Shown one piece after another: positions 9,515 through 18,722 of a DNA stretch of 64,000 nt. A model generated the notes under the pieces. It was not told the DNA's origin. It ran no database searches and saw nothing but the letters and a program-made list of their open reading frames with translations. Source of the DNA: Alphaproteobacteria bacterium UBA6187 (GTDB lineage: Bacteria > Pseudomonadota > Alphaproteobacteria > Rickettsiales > UBA6187); contig DITJ01000104.1 of the NCBI GenBank assembly GCA_002422795.1, positions 18,722 to 82,721 of the forward strand, in the 5' to 3' direction. Both the position numbers and the translations under genes were made by a program. Numbering within the stretch: the stretch's first letter is position 1; each line of letters starts with the position of its first letter.

Positions 9515-11061
9515 AAATCCAGCGCGCCTTACTCTCCGTTTCCGATAAAACCGGCCTTATTGAACTTGCCAGGTTTTTAGATAAAAAGAACATAGAATTA
9601 CTTTCCACAGGTGGCACCGCGAAGGCTATAAGGGACGCGGGCATAAAAGTGAAAGATGTATCAGAACATACCGGTTTTCCTGAAATAATGGATGGCAGGG
9701 TAAAAACTTTGCACCCAAAAATTCATGGCGGCCTGCTTGCCTGCCTTGATGACAAAGAACATGTACAGGCCATGCAGGAGAATGATATTTTTCCAATAGG
9801 GCTTGTAATTGTGAATCTTTATCCATTTGAAGAAACAGTAAAACGCAACGCCCCTTTTCATGAGGCTATTGAAAATATCGATATTGGCGGTCCTTCAATG
9901 GTTCGCTCCGCTGCGAAGAACCATGCTTTCACTACCGTTATTACCGATAGCAGCGATTATGATAGTTTAAAACGCGAAATCGAAGCGAATGAAGGCGCAA
10001 CCAGCCTGGAGTTTAAGAAGAAGATGGCTGCAAAAGCATTTTCCCGCACAGCTTCTTATGATGCATCTATCAGCAACTGGTTTGCAAAACAGGTTGGTGA
10101 TAATTTTCCAAAAACCCTTACTGTTTCTGCAAAATTACGCCAGGATTTACGTTATGGCGAAAATCCGCACCAGGCAGCGGCATTTTATAGCTTTGATGAT
10201 TCATATGGTATCGGCTCGGCCCAGCAAATTCAGGGCAAGGAACTCAGCTATAATAATATTAATGATGCAGATGCGGCGCTTCAGCTTGTTTCAGAATTTG
10301 AAGACCCTGCGGCTGTTATAATTAAACATGCCAACCCATGCGGCGCGGCAATAGGCCGTGACTTGCTGGAAGCCTATGAAAGAGCGCTGGAATCAGACCC
10401 GGTTAGCGCATTTGGCGGAATTATTGCATTTAATGAGCCTATCGGCGAAGATGTGGCAGCGGCCCTTTCCAAAATGTTCGTAGAAGCTGTTATCGCCCCT
10501 TCAATAACCGAGCGGGCAAGAGAAATGCTTGCCGCCAAGAAAAACATGCGCGTATTATTGACTGGTAAAAAAACGCTTCTGAAGCGCGAATTAACTTATA
10601 AATCCGTTGCAGGCGGGCTGCTTGTGCAGGAAAATGACTTTAATTTTGCCAATGAAAGTGAATTGCTTTGCGTTACAAAGCGCAAACCAACTGAAGATGA
10701 AATGCGCGAACTTCTTTTCACATTCCGCGTTTGTAAGCATGTTAAGTCTAACGCAATAGTACTTTCAAAAAACAAAGCTACAATCGGTATTGGCGCAGGG
10801 CAAATGAGCCGTGTGGATTCAGTGCGCATTGCAGCAATGAAAGCCAGCGATAGCAAAACCAACCCTAACAGGGCGCAAGGCTCCGTGCTTGCATCTGATG
10901 CATTCTTCCCATTCGCAGATGGCCTTTTAGAAGCTGCAAAAATCGGTGTAAAAGCTATAATCCAGCCAGGCGGCTCAGTGCGTGATGAAGAGGTAATCCA
11001 AGCTGCCAATGCTAATAATATTGCGATGGTGTTTACCGGGATGCGGCATTTTAAGCATTAG
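9511..11061 (+). CDS. purH: Bifunctional AICAR formyltransferase / IMP cyclohydrolase
   Basis: A 516-residue enzyme for the last two steps of de novo purine synthesis, AICAR to FAICAR to IMP. The N-terminal cyclohydrolase domain (residues 1-200) shows LLSTGGTAKAIRDAG and GRVKTLHPKIHGG. The C-terminal transformylase domain shows DLRYGENPHQAA, KHANPCGAA with the catalytic Lys-His pair, and SDAFFPFADG. The last residues (VFTGMRHFKH) match the conserved family end. The start overlaps the stop of the small upstream gene. No other pur gene is in the window. Confidence 0.97.
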   Translation: MKIQRALLSVSDKTGLIELARFLDKKNIELLSTGGTAKAIRDAGIKVKDVSEHTGFPEIMDGRVKTLHPKIHGGLLACLDDKEHVQAMQENDIFPIGLVIVNLYPFEETVKRNAPFHEAIENIDIGGPSMVRSAAKNHAFTTVITDSSDYDSLKREIEANEGATSLEFKKKMAAKAFSRTASYDASISNWFAKQVGDNFPKTLTVSAKLRQDLRYGENPHQAAAFYSFDDSYGIGSAQQIQGKELSYNNINDADAALQLVSEFEDPAAVIIKHANPCGAAIGRDLLEAYERALESDPVSAFGGIIAFNEPIGEDVAAALSKMFVEAVIAPSITERAREMLAAKKNMRVLLTGKKTLLKRELTYKSVAGGLLVQENDFNFANESELLCVTKRKPTEDEMRELLFTFRVCKHVKSNAIVLSKNKATIGIGAGQMSRVDSVRIAAMKASDSKTNPNRAQGSVLASDAFFPFADGLLEAAKIGVKAIIQPGGSVRDEEVIQAANANNIAMVFTGMRHFKH

Positions 11062-11330
11062 GAATTGTAGATAAAGCTTGGTTTGGGAGTGCTTGTATTA
11101 CATCCTCGCTGTCATGCCCCATATCTTCAGCAACAAAACAATTAAATACTTCTTGCGGAAGTGTCAGCTAAGGCAATATTAGCTACGTTTCCAGCAGCAA
11201 GAGATCCTTCAGAAATATGTCATTCTGATGTAAGGCGGCATAAAATTTATCGTTATGCTTCCTCGGCTGATGCCCTTGCTTTGCTGCCCCCTTTTAAGCC
11301 CAACTGCATATATCCTTCTGGCAACGCCTG
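11062..11330 (-). pseudogene. Decayed gene remnant, related to 12384-12680
   Basis: This fills the 301-bp purH-dioxygenase gap. Bases 11179-11298 are a diverged direct repeat of 12544-12664. On the minus strand one frame gives KQGHQPRKHNDKFYAA, then stops and frameshifts; a second piece reads LPQEVFNCFVAEDMGHDSED and runs to a stop inside the purH 3' end. No start codon or complete frame is present. The parent family is not recognised. Confidence 0.6.
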
Positions 11331-11362
11331 AACTTATCGCTAAAATTATCCACTGACAAAGT

Positions 11363-12256
11363 TCAATAAACGCCCTCGGTATTACAAACAAACCTCCCGA
11401 ACCGACTTACCAGCACACGCCCGCAATCATTTTTTATCATGGCCCTGCCATGAAGGTAGCGGATATTATCTATTACTAGTAAATCCTGTGCCTGCCATAC
11501 ATGCTTATACATAATACTATCATGTATATCTATAAGCTCATTTATCATGGAGTTTGGTATTATTTCGCCGTCGCCGAAGAAAACCCGGTTGGAAGCTTTT
11601 GTATATACAATTTTATCCTGATATCCTGGATGGGTGATTTCGGGAATATGCGCCAGCATTGCGTTTGCAAATACCTTATTGCCCCTTTTATTTTTTCGGA
11701 CTGCCTCGGTAGTATAAAATAAATGTAAATCTTCGTTGTGCAGGCTATATTTTACGCCTTTGGCGTTGTCTAAAAAATTTTTCAGGGAGCCTATGTCATT
11801 TACCAGGAATTCATTTTGCCAACGTGCTTTTTCCCAGTACATTTCATAGGTTATGCCGGTATTTTCAAAGCGTTTACGGATTTTTTCTGGGAGCAACCTA
11901 AAGAACTTCTCACCATCTACCAGGGTTGTTTCCCCTCCAGGTTCAGATGGCGGGCTAACGCACATAAAGAAACAAATTTCTGGTGGATTATTATTGGGCC
12001 TATAACTACCTTCAGTGTGACCAAGTAAGGCATAATTTTTTGCAGTCACTTCTGTAGTATATTTATCGCCCCTTACAGAACTATTTTGTCGTGTAGCCAC
12101 CACATGGAAATTATTGCAGAAAACATTACTGAATTCTTCTAGTTTTTCAATATTAAAATCAAAGTCACGCAATAACACATACCCTTCATCATTAAGGATA
12201 TTGAGGGTTTCGCTTAGGTTAATTGTATTAATGGGTTGTTTCTTTCTCTCTATCAT
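11363..12256 (-). CDS. TauD/TfdA-family Fe(II)/2-oxoglutarate dioxygenase
   Basis: The protein has about 297 residues. The iron site looks complete: LLGHTEGSY supplies His and an acidic Glu in H-x-E form, as in clavaminate-synthase/SyrP-like members, and the distal His lies in NIRYLHGRAM near the C-terminus, followed by a 2-oxoglutarate-binding Arg in VLVSRFGRF. Substrate cannot be told from sequence; this subgroup often modifies amino acids or small metabolites. The ATG at 12256 is preferred over a GTG two codons earlier. The gene stands alone between two decayed direct repeats (11179-11298 and 12544-12664), which suggests it arrived as a unit or split an older gene. Confidence 0.85.
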   Translation of the reverse strand: MIERKKQPINTINLSETLNILNDEGYVLLRDFDFNIEKLEEFSNVFCNNFHVVATRQNSSVRGDKYTTEVTAKNYALLGHTEGSYRPNNNPPEICFFMCVSPPSEPGGETTLVDGEKFFRLLPEKIRKRFENTGITYEMYWEKARWQNEFLVNDIGSLKNFLDNAKGVKYSLHNEDLHLFYTTEAVRKNKRGNKVFANAMLAHIPEITHPGYQDKIVYTKASNRVFFGDGEIIPNSMINELIDIHDSIMYKHVWQAQDLLVIDNIRYLHGRAMIKNDCGRVLVSRFGRFVCNTEGVY

Positions 12257-12383
12257 AACCACTATTGGAAATTGATAATTACCTAACTTAATAAAATATG
12301 CGATAATCTTATGTCTTTCTACAAAACAAGGCTACTAAATTATGGAACAATACTTCCAACGGCAGCATATTTGCCGGATGTGG

Positions 12384-12680
12384 CTACACCACACGCCTGT
12401 AACTGGCTGACACGGCCTCGTCAGACCTTATTATCTTCCGCACTCTCGGTAGTCCCTGATGCTCCAGCATTTGAGGTATAACACCCTTATCTTCCTGCGA
12501 CTTTTCATTATTATCATCTCCAAATTTTATACTCCTGCCTGGATTAGCTACGTTTCCGGCAGCAAGATATCCTTCCAAAATATGCCCTTCTGATGTAATG
12601 GCGGCATAAAATTTATCGTTATGCTTCCCCGGCTGATGCCCTTGCTTTGCTGCCCCCCTTTAATCCGCCGCCATGAGGGT
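12384..12680 (-). pseudogene. Decayed gene remnant, related to 11062-11330
   Basis: On the minus strand a frame open after a TAA reads KQGHQPGKHNDKFYAAITSE and runs on through GYLAAGNVANPG to an end near 12384 (SASYRRVV). There is no ATG at the proper place. Bases 12544-12664 repeat 11179-11298 in the same orientation with about one difference in ten. It is probably the 3' part of an unidentified protein gene. The whole 12263-12847 gap contains this remnant and the palindrome at 12685; I see nothing else in it. Confidence 0.55.
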
Positions 12681-12684
12681 AAAC

Positions 12685-12839
12685 CTTAAAATGACCTCTG
12701 CATAATGAGGATTTTTTTGTGTGAGTTCTAGGAACGCCCGCCCGCAGAACCTTAAGTAAATAGACGTACATGAGGATTTGAGGACGGACGTAACGAAGAA
12801 ATCACCAAAAAATACCGTTATGCAGAGGTCTTTTTAAAG
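12685..12839. repeat. Long inverted-repeat element downstream of tatD
   Basis: A 155-bp element whose arms (12685-12717 and about 12807-12839) pair over roughly 30 positions around the core GACCTCTGCATAA. The interior holds GGACGGACGTAACGAAG and differs from the other elements in the window. It begins 8 bp after the tatD stop and could also terminate tatD transcription. Confidence 0.75.
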
Positions 12840-12847
12840 TAGTAGAG

Positions 12848-13747
12848 TTACTGAGCTTTAGCAAATAACCGGAAGAAATTTTCAGTAGTAACTTTTTTCA
12901 CTTCCTCATAAGGAATATTTTTTAGTTCCGCGAGAAATTTTGCAGTATAGCTAGTGTAAGCAGGTTCATTAGGTTTACCGCGATGTGGCATTGGCGCAAG
13001 ATATGGCGCATCAGTTTCCACCAGCAGGCTTGAAAGCGGTAGGTTCTTAACAATTTCCTGCAATTCAACGGCTTTTTTAAAGGTTATTATTCCTGAAATA
13101 GAAACATACATTCCAAGCTCAATCGCCGCCTCTGCCAGCTCTTTGCCAGTGCTGAAACAATGGATAAGCCCCGGGAATTTTCCTTTTCTCATTTCATTCT
13201 GAAGGATTTTTATAGTGTCATCATCAGCGCTGCGCGTATGCACAATAACCGGCAGCCCGGTTTCGCGGGAGGCTTTAATATGCTCAATGAAGCTACTGGT
13301 TTGTAGCTCACGCGGGGAATGTTCATAATAATAATCAAGCCCGGTTTCACCAAGGCCGATTACTTTCGGGTCTTTTGCGGCTGCAATTAACTCTTCCGAG
13401 GTAACTGGTGGTTCTTCCGCAACATTATTGGGATGCACACCCACAGAACACCAGATATTATCATAACGCTTTGCAATTGCTAAAATATCAGGAAACTCAC
13501 GCATACGTGTGCAGATAGTTTGCATATAGCCAACATCTAAAGATGCCGCATTTGCAACCACATCATCCAGGCGGCTGGAGAGTTCAGGGAAATTCAGATG
13601 GCAATGTGAGTCAACCAATACCAACCCCTTATCTTTGTAACACGTTGTCGCGCTTTGGCCTTTCGGTGCGCACGTAGATTCGGCTACGCTTACGCCCTCC
13701 TTGCCTTGCGCTCCTAGTGTTACTTCGCTAATGGGCTGGTATGGCAT
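12848..13747 (-). CDS. tatD: TatD-family metal-dependent deoxyribonuclease
   Basis: A 299-residue amidohydrolase-fold protein with the TatD set VDSHCHLN, GETGLDYYYE, VIVHTRSADDD, LIHCFSTG and ETDAPYLAP, which provide the metal ligands. Normal TatD proteins begin two or three residues before VDSHCHL. Here about 43 extra residues precede it, encoded by the palindromic element at 13618-13742, which also supplies the ATG two bases after the upstream stop. Either translation starts in the repeat and the enzyme carries a foreign N-terminal tail, or an unusual start such as the GTG-like codons near VLVDSHCHL is used. It follows yqhA and metG on the same strand, the common metG-tatD order. Confidence 0.93.
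   Translation of the reverse strand: MPYQPISEVTLGAQGKEGVSVAESTCAPKGQSATTCYKDKGLVLVDSHCHLNFPELSSRLDDVVANAASLDVGYMQTICTRMREFPDILAIAKRYDNIWCSVGVHPNNVAEEPPVTSEELIAAAKDPKVIGLGETGLDYYYEHSPRELQTSSFIEHIKASRETGLPVIVHTRSADDDTIKILQNEMRKGKFPGLIHCFSTGKELAEAAIELGMYVSISGIITFKKAVELQEIVKNLPLSSLLVETDAPYLAPMPHRGKPNEPAYTSYTAKFLAELKNIPYEEVKKVTTENFFRLFAKAQ
13618..13742. repeat. Palindromic element with conserved core, forming the tatD 5' end
   Basis: A 125-bp element whose 26-nt arms pair imperfectly (ATACCAACCC... against ATACCAGCCC... on the other strand). Read on the minus strand, the core contains GGAGGGCGTAAGCGTAG and CTACGTGCGCACCG, shared with 28755-28880 and partly with 50697-50834. It encodes the first ~42 residues of the tatD frame without a stop. 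Confidence 0.85.
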
Positions 13748-13748
13748 A

Positions 13749-14273
13749 TTATTTCTTTTTCATAGATTTAGTACCAGCGGCAATATAATCCATAAGCGCA
13801 AGCAATACGCCTGAAACCACGAAAACCAGATGGATAATAATCATCCATCTTATCTGCGCGTCAGAGGTTTTTTCAACATCCATAAATACTTTCAAAAGAT
13901 GGATACCTGAAATTGCCACGATGGATGCAATAAGTTTCAGTTTTAATGATGAAAAATCAACAGTTCCTTTCCATTCCGGCTGGTCTTTATGATCTGTAGT
14001 ATCTATTTTAGAAACAAAATTCTCATATCCTGAAAACATTACTATGATTAATAAATTTCCGGCAAGGGAAAGATCAATAAGGGAAAGCACCCCAAGCACC
14101 GCATCAGTTTGGGTAAGGGTGGGTATGCTCATCATAAAATGCAATAATTCTTGCATAAAACTGAAAAGCAGCACTATAAGCGCGCCAACCAAACCTATAT
14201 AAAAGGGCGCCATCAGCCAACGGCTGGCAAATAATCCCTGTTCGATACTTCTTTCTATTATGTTATTACTCAT
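13749..14273 (-). CDS. UPF0114 (YqhA) family membrane protein
   Basis: The 174-residue protein has about four hydrophobic segments (roughly residues 18-45, 60-82, 115-130 and 142-165). Family marks are WLMAPFYIGLV near the N-terminus and SLKLKLIASIVAISGIHLLK in the middle. Function is not established; YqhA homologues are predicted inner-membrane proteins. It lies between metG (15 bp) and tatD (1 bp), so the three genes are probably one transcript. Confidence 0.88.
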   Translation of the reverse strand: MSNNIIERSIEQGLFASRWLMAPFYIGLVGALIVLLFSFMQELLHFMMSIPTLTQTDAVLGVLSLIDLSLAGNLLIIVMFSGYENFVSKIDTTDHKDQPEWKGTVDFSSLKLKLIASIVAISGIHLLKVFMDVEKTSDAQIRWMIIIHLVFVVSGVLLALMDYIAAGTKSMKKK

Positions 14274-14288
14274 AAATATCCTATTAAT

Positions 14289-15896
14289 CTAATTTTTGTC
14301 TGTCTCAATCCTTGGAAACACGCCTTGTGGAACCGGCAATAAAGTGCCAGTCTTTAAAGAATATTCAGGGCTTAAATGCTTAAACATGCGTTCATTTTCA
14401 GGGCTGGCAAGCAGATCCAGGATTTTGCCGGATGCGCCAGGCATGAAAGGTTGTAGCATTATGGCGATACAACGGATGCTTTCCGCCAGCACATAAAGCA
14501 CCGAATTTCTGCGCACTAAATCATCTTTCAGTTTCCACGGTGCTTCTTTATTTATATATTCATTAGCATCCGAAGAAATAGAAAGTATATCCTCAAGTAT
14601 CAGGTCAAACTTGAAATTATTAATATGGTTATTGATTGGAGCTTCAATTACCTTGCGCTTATCAAGGGTAACTTGCGCATAATCAAGCATTCTTTTATCA
14701 TCATCAGTAAGTGCGCTAAATGCAGGCACCAGGCCATTGCAATTTTTCTGTATCATGGAAAGTACACGCTGCGCAAGGTTACCAATATTATTTGCCAGGT
14801 CGCTGTTAATGCGGTCAGACATAGCAGTGCGCGAGAAATTACCATCATTCCCAAACGGCACTTCACGAAGCAGGAAGTACCGCATCTGGTCAAGGCCAAA
14901 TTCATTAACCAAATCCTTTGGCGCAACTACGTTACCAACAGATTTGCTCATTTTCTCGCCTTCAATAGTCCACCAGCCATGGGCAACTATTTTCCTTGGC
15001 ATAGGCAAATCTGCCGCCATCAGGAATGCAGGCCAGTATACAGCGTGGAAGCGGATAATATCCTTACCCACAACATGCACCGGGGAATCGGCATTTCCTT
15101 CCCAGAATTTTTTATATTCAGCATTATCAGCATCAGGATAGCCAATTGCAGTTAAATAATTGCAAAGCGCATCAATCCACACATACATTACATGTTTAGG
15201 GTTGCCGGGAACCGGAATGCCCCAATCAAATGTGGTACGGGAAATTGAAAGGTCTTTCAGCGCCCCTTCTTCAAATTCCTTGCCACCACGCACAAAGCTT
15301 TTAACTTCGTTATAGCGCGTGTTTGGTATTACAAAATCCGGGTGTGATTCATAAAAATCCAGCAATTTTTTTTGCCATTTGGAAAGATTGAAGAAATAAC
15401 TTTCTTCCTTCACCCATTCTACTTCCGCGCCGGATGGGGCAATTTTTTTTCCTTCTTTTTCTACGAGTTCCGATTCCTGGTAATATGCCTCATCGCGCAC
15501 AGAATACCAGCCTTCATAAGTATCAAGATAGATATGCCCGTTATCCTCCATGCGTTTCCATAACGCCTGCGCTGCCTTCTTGTGACGGGATTCAGTGGTA
15601 CGGATGAAATCATCATTAGAAATATTAAGCAAATTCTCCCCGGTATTCACCAGGTTACGGAAACGGATTGAAACTTCATCAGTAAAAGCTTGTGGGTCGA
15701 TATTGGCAGTTTTCGCGGCTTTATCAACTTTCTGGCCGTGTTCATCAGTTCCGGTGAGGAATTTAACATCATAGCCATCAAGGCGTTTAAAGCGCGCCAT
15801 CGCATCGCAGGCTATGGTGGTGTATGCGTGCCCAATATGCGGGGAATCGTTCACGTAATATATCGGGGTGGTGATGTAGAAGCTTTTATCGGCCAT
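14289..15896 (-). CDS. metG: Methionyl-tRNA synthetase
   Basis: A class I aminoacyl-tRNA synthetase of 535 residues. The HIGH motif is PHIGHAY near residue 15 and KMSKS is EKMSKSVGN near residue 300. The connective-peptide region lacks the four-Cys zinc knuckle, and there is no C-terminal EMAP/Trbp111 domain, so it is the short MetG type frequent in alphaproteobacteria. The ATG at 15896 (MADKSFYITTPIYYVND) is preferred; the frame runs 22 codons further but without family sequence. Confidence 0.96.
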   Translation of the reverse strand: MADKSFYITTPIYYVNDSPHIGHAYTTIACDAMARFKRLDGYDVKFLTGTDEHGQKVDKAAKTANIDPQAFTDEVSIRFRNLVNTGENLLNISNDDFIRTTESRHKKAAQALWKRMEDNGHIYLDTYEGWYSVRDEAYYQESELVEKEGKKIAPSGAEVEWVKEESYFFNLSKWQKKLLDFYESHPDFVIPNTRYNEVKSFVRGGKEFEEGALKDLSISRTTFDWGIPVPGNPKHVMYVWIDALCNYLTAIGYPDADNAEYKKFWEGNADSPVHVVGKDIIRFHAVYWPAFLMAADLPMPRKIVAHGWWTIEGEKMSKSVGNVVAPKDLVNEFGLDQMRYFLLREVPFGNDGNFSRTAMSDRINSDLANNIGNLAQRVLSMIQKNCNGLVPAFSALTDDDKRMLDYAQVTLDKRKVIEAPINNHINNFKFDLILEDILSISSDANEYINKEAPWKLKDDLVRRNSVLYVLAESIRCIAIMLQPFMPGASGKILDLLASPENERMFKHLSPEYSLKTGTLLPVPQGVFPRIETDKN

Positions 15897-16138
15897 GTTG
15901 GGGAAGTCCTTATTGTTGCAAGTGTGCATTTTATAAAGATTATTTATACGTTTTGCAAGCATGAAGGACTATATAGGTAACTATACCATCAATACAAGTA
16001 GGTCGCCATCGCCAGAATTTTACGCAGTAAAATTTTAGGGTGATCCAGTTTAATATCCTAGATTCCAGTATAATTTTTATTTATTTTTTACCTTCTAAGT
16101 ACATACTGTAGCAGCTGATATAATAATTCCAATGACTG

Positions 16139-17650
16139 CTAATTATCTTTTTCAAGGCGCTTTCCTTCCTGTTTGGCATTTTCCAACAGCGTATCAAGCG
16201 TAGGCAGGGGGCTTGCAATTACCCCAGCCTGAAACGCAAATAAACCTTTGCTGATTTTCATAAGCAATTGGTTTATAGAGAGTAATAACTTTGAAATTAT
16301 GCCGGTGCCAGTTATCAAGTTAACAGGCACCGCTATAGCTTTTACAGTTTTTATGGCGTAACCGTGGCTTTCCAGGAGCTTGCGCAAAGATTTAAAGGTA
16401 AACAGGCGCTTATGGGTCATATCGAGTATGCCGTGCTTACCATAATTAAATTGCCCTATCAGCAGCATTAACCTTACTATAATAAAGCCCACATTCGCTG
16501 CGGTGATTATAATTTCCGGTTTTTCCCCTGAAAAGGCCTGGCGTAAATTATAAAGGAATTGTTCCGGGTTTTCCCTTTGCTCCAGCATATCGAGCAATAA
16601 TATATAATCAGCGGTTTTTTCTTCTGCTGATAACATACTGAAGTCGAAATTCTCAATATCCGCCTGTTTTAAGGAAGCATAATTTTCCTGGTCTTTTCTT
16701 ACCGGATTAGAATTATAACCATAAATCTTGCAATTCTTTTCCTTTAATTTTTTTACAACGAAGCGGTTATCGCTACTGAAATCAAGCACTGTGCTATCTG
16801 GTTTTATCTGGTCAAGCGCAAAACTATGGCTGCTGTCAAAACTCGTTTTATCTGCATACTCCTGCTTGCCAAATTTATAATCAAATTTCGGGGCATAGAG
16901 CAGCCCCAACCTTTGCACGCGCGAGATAAAAGTGGATAGCATTATCTGTAATGCATATTTTGTGCCGTTAACATGGCACACCTCATCGCCATAATGCGTA
17001 GGGATCGGCACTTCATGGATTCGTTTTTTAGTGTCGATAAGCTGGATGATGATATCTGTATCAAAATCAAAATCATTTGAGTTATACTGGAACGGTATGG
17101 ATTTTAAAGTTTCTATACTATACGCCCTGTATCCCGAGTGGAATTCCGATAAATTAGCCCCTAATATAAAATTCTGGGTTTTTGTAAGGAAAATATTTGC
17201 GGCAAATTTATAAAGCGGCATACCGCCTTTTAATGCAGAATCCTTTGAAAGCATCCTTGAACCGAACACTGCATCTGCCTGCCCACTTAATAAAGGCTTT
17301 AGCATTTCTTCAAGATATTCGGGTGCATATTGCCCGTCTCCATGAAGCATCACTACCGCATCATAGCCATGCTCAATAGCATATGTATAACCTATTTTCT
17401 GGTTACCGCCATAACGCTGGTTTACCGGGTTACGCATTACAGTAACATTCTTAAATGCTTTTTTGGGATAATTATTGCTAACAGAGATTGTGTCATCTTT
17501 AGACATATCATCTATTATAATTACGTCCGTACTATAACTCTCACCTGTGAATAATGACTCCGGTATCCTATCTAAAACCGATTCAATATGCTTTTGTGCG
17601 TTGTAAGTTAATACAAAAATTAGAACCCTGGGTTTGGTTGCTTCTGACAT
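16139..17650 (-). CDS. Family 2 glycosyltransferase fused to a methyltransferase-like domain
   Basis: In this 503-residue protein, residues 1-230 are a GT-A domain of the dolichyl-phosphate-mannose-synthase group: VLIFVLTYNA, the nucleotide site IIIDDMSKDDT, and the D-x-D-type LHGDGQYAPEYLEEM. About residues 270-450 resemble a SAM-dependent methyltransferase (TVLDFSSDNRFVVKKLKE, later YILLLDMLEQRENPEQFL) with a weak glycine motif (FSSDN instead of GxGxG), so this half may not be catalytic. A hydrophobic stretch near residue 445 may be a membrane anchor. The likely role is transfer of a sugar to a lipid carrier for surface glycan. No direct partner gene is adjacent. Confidence 0.85.
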   Translation of the reverse strand: MSEATKPRVLIFVLTYNAQKHIESVLDRIPESLFTGESYSTDVIIIDDMSKDDTISVSNNYPKKAFKNVTVMRNPVNQRYGGNQKIGYTYAIEHGYDAVVMLHGDGQYAPEYLEEMLKPLLSGQADAVFGSRMLSKDSALKGGMPLYKFAANIFLTKTQNFILGANLSEFHSGYRAYSIETLKSIPFQYNSNDFDFDTDIIIQLIDTKKRIHEVPIPTHYGDEVCHVNGTKYALQIMLSTFISRVQRLGLLYAPKFDYKFGKQEYADKTSFDSSHSFALDQIKPDSTVLDFSSDNRFVVKKLKEKNCKIYGYNSNPVRKDQENYASLKQADIENFDFSMLSAEEKTADYILLLDMLEQRENPEQFLYNLRQAFSGEKPEIIITAANVGFIIVRLMLLIGQFNYGKHGILDMTHKRLFTFKSLRKLLESHGYAIKTVKAIAVPVNLITGTGIISKLLLSINQLLMKISKGLFAFQAGVIASPLPTLDTLLENAKQEGKRLEKDN

Positions 17651-17830
17651 AATAAATTCTGAATTATTTTAAAGATGCTAATTACTACTATAAGCTAATT
17701 ATTTCGTAAAGATTTATAATTCCATCTTGTAATAAAGCCACTTCGGAAGGTATATTATGTGTGTGTTATTAACTGGTTTGCCATGTAACATTTACACCGG
17801 CTCTTACCCTAATTAAAAAAACAAGAAATT

Positions 17831-18499
17831 ATGCGTACATTATACCATTTTCCATTATGCCCGTTTTCACGTAAAGTTCGAGTTGTTCTTGCAGAAAAAA
17901 AGCTTGATTTCGATCTTATAGTTGAAAATTTCTGGGAACGCCGCCGGGCATTTTCCGCCCTTAACCCGGCTATGCAGGTTCCAGTATTAGTTGAGCCGGA
18001 CAATAAAGTGCTTCCAGACAGCTACGCAATATGTGAATATCTTGAAACCATATATTCTGAAAACCGCCTGATTGGTTATTCAGAAGTTGAATCTGCCAAT
18101 ATAAGGCGCCTGGTATCATGGTTTGATAATAAATTTTTCCATGAGGTAAATAAATACCTGATCCATGAAAAAATCCTACGTTACTATACACGCGTTGGCG
18201 CGCCTAATTCAGAGGCTATAAGGGTAGCCAAGGCGAATATCATTCCGCACATGGAATACATAACCTTCCTTACTGAAGAAAACATGTGGCTAGCCGGTGA
18301 GCGGATTACACTTGCAGATATTGCTGCGGCCGCGCAAATTTCCGTAGCTGATTATTTGGGTGAAGTGCCGTGGGATTCGTACCCTGCGGTTAAGGATTGG
18401 TATGCACTTCTTAAATCCCGCCCTAGTTTCCGAAAAATACTTAATGATAAAATCCCAGGGTTTGCACCGCCGAAGCATTATGCTGTGCTTGATTTTTAA
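17831..18499 (+). CDS. Glutathione S-transferase family protein
   Basis: The 222-residue protein has an N-terminal thioredoxin-like domain with LCPFSRKVRVVLAEK (Ser/Cys active-site region), the cis-Pro segment MQVPVL, and the glutathione gamma-Glu site DSYAICEYLE. The all-helical C-terminal domain contains LAGERITLADIAAAA, the usual N-capping box. Substrate is unknown. It stands alone and is followed by a GTCATTGCGAG repeat. Confidence 0.92.
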   Translation: MRTLYHFPLCPFSRKVRVVLAEKKLDFDLIVENFWERRRAFSALNPAMQVPVLVEPDNKVLPDSYAICEYLETIYSENRLIGYSEVESANIRRLVSWFDNKFFHEVNKYLIHEKILRYYTRVGAPNSEAIRVAKANIIPHMEYITFLTEENMWLAGERITLADIAAAAQISVADYLGEVPWDSYPAVKDWYALLKSRPSFRKILNDKIPGFAPPKHYAVLDF

Positions 18500-18563
18500 T
18501 CAGAAGAGCGCTCTTATGGGGTTCTATAATGTTTCAAGTATAGAACTGCCGTCATAGTACCGT

Positions 18564-18661
18564 GTCATTGCGAGGCGCGAAGCGCCGTGGCAATCCAGAA
18601 ATATAACACACCATATTTTTCTTTATTTCTGGATCGCCACGCCTTACGGCTCGCGATGACG
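18564..18661. repeat. GTCATTGCGAG-type inverted repeat
   Basis: A 98-bp palindrome. The left arm GTCATTGCGAGGCGCGAAGC...GGCAATCCAGAAATA pairs with a right arm ending in TCGCGATGAC. A second full copy is at 52914-53017; half copies are at 27436-27462 and 29754-29780. It lies in the gst-usp gap of 223 bp, which holds nothing else recognisable. Confidence 0.85.
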
Positions 18662-18722
18662 TAAAATCGGCAATTTCAAGCTTGAAATACTATATAATGC
18701 TTATGGGCAGGCTCAAGCATTA

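Noticed and set aside
15897..16138. Possible tRNA or small RNA between metG and the glycosyltransferase gene
   Set aside because: I could not build a cloverleaf; only a short weak hairpin (AAAATTTTACG/CAGTAAAATTTT) is seen.
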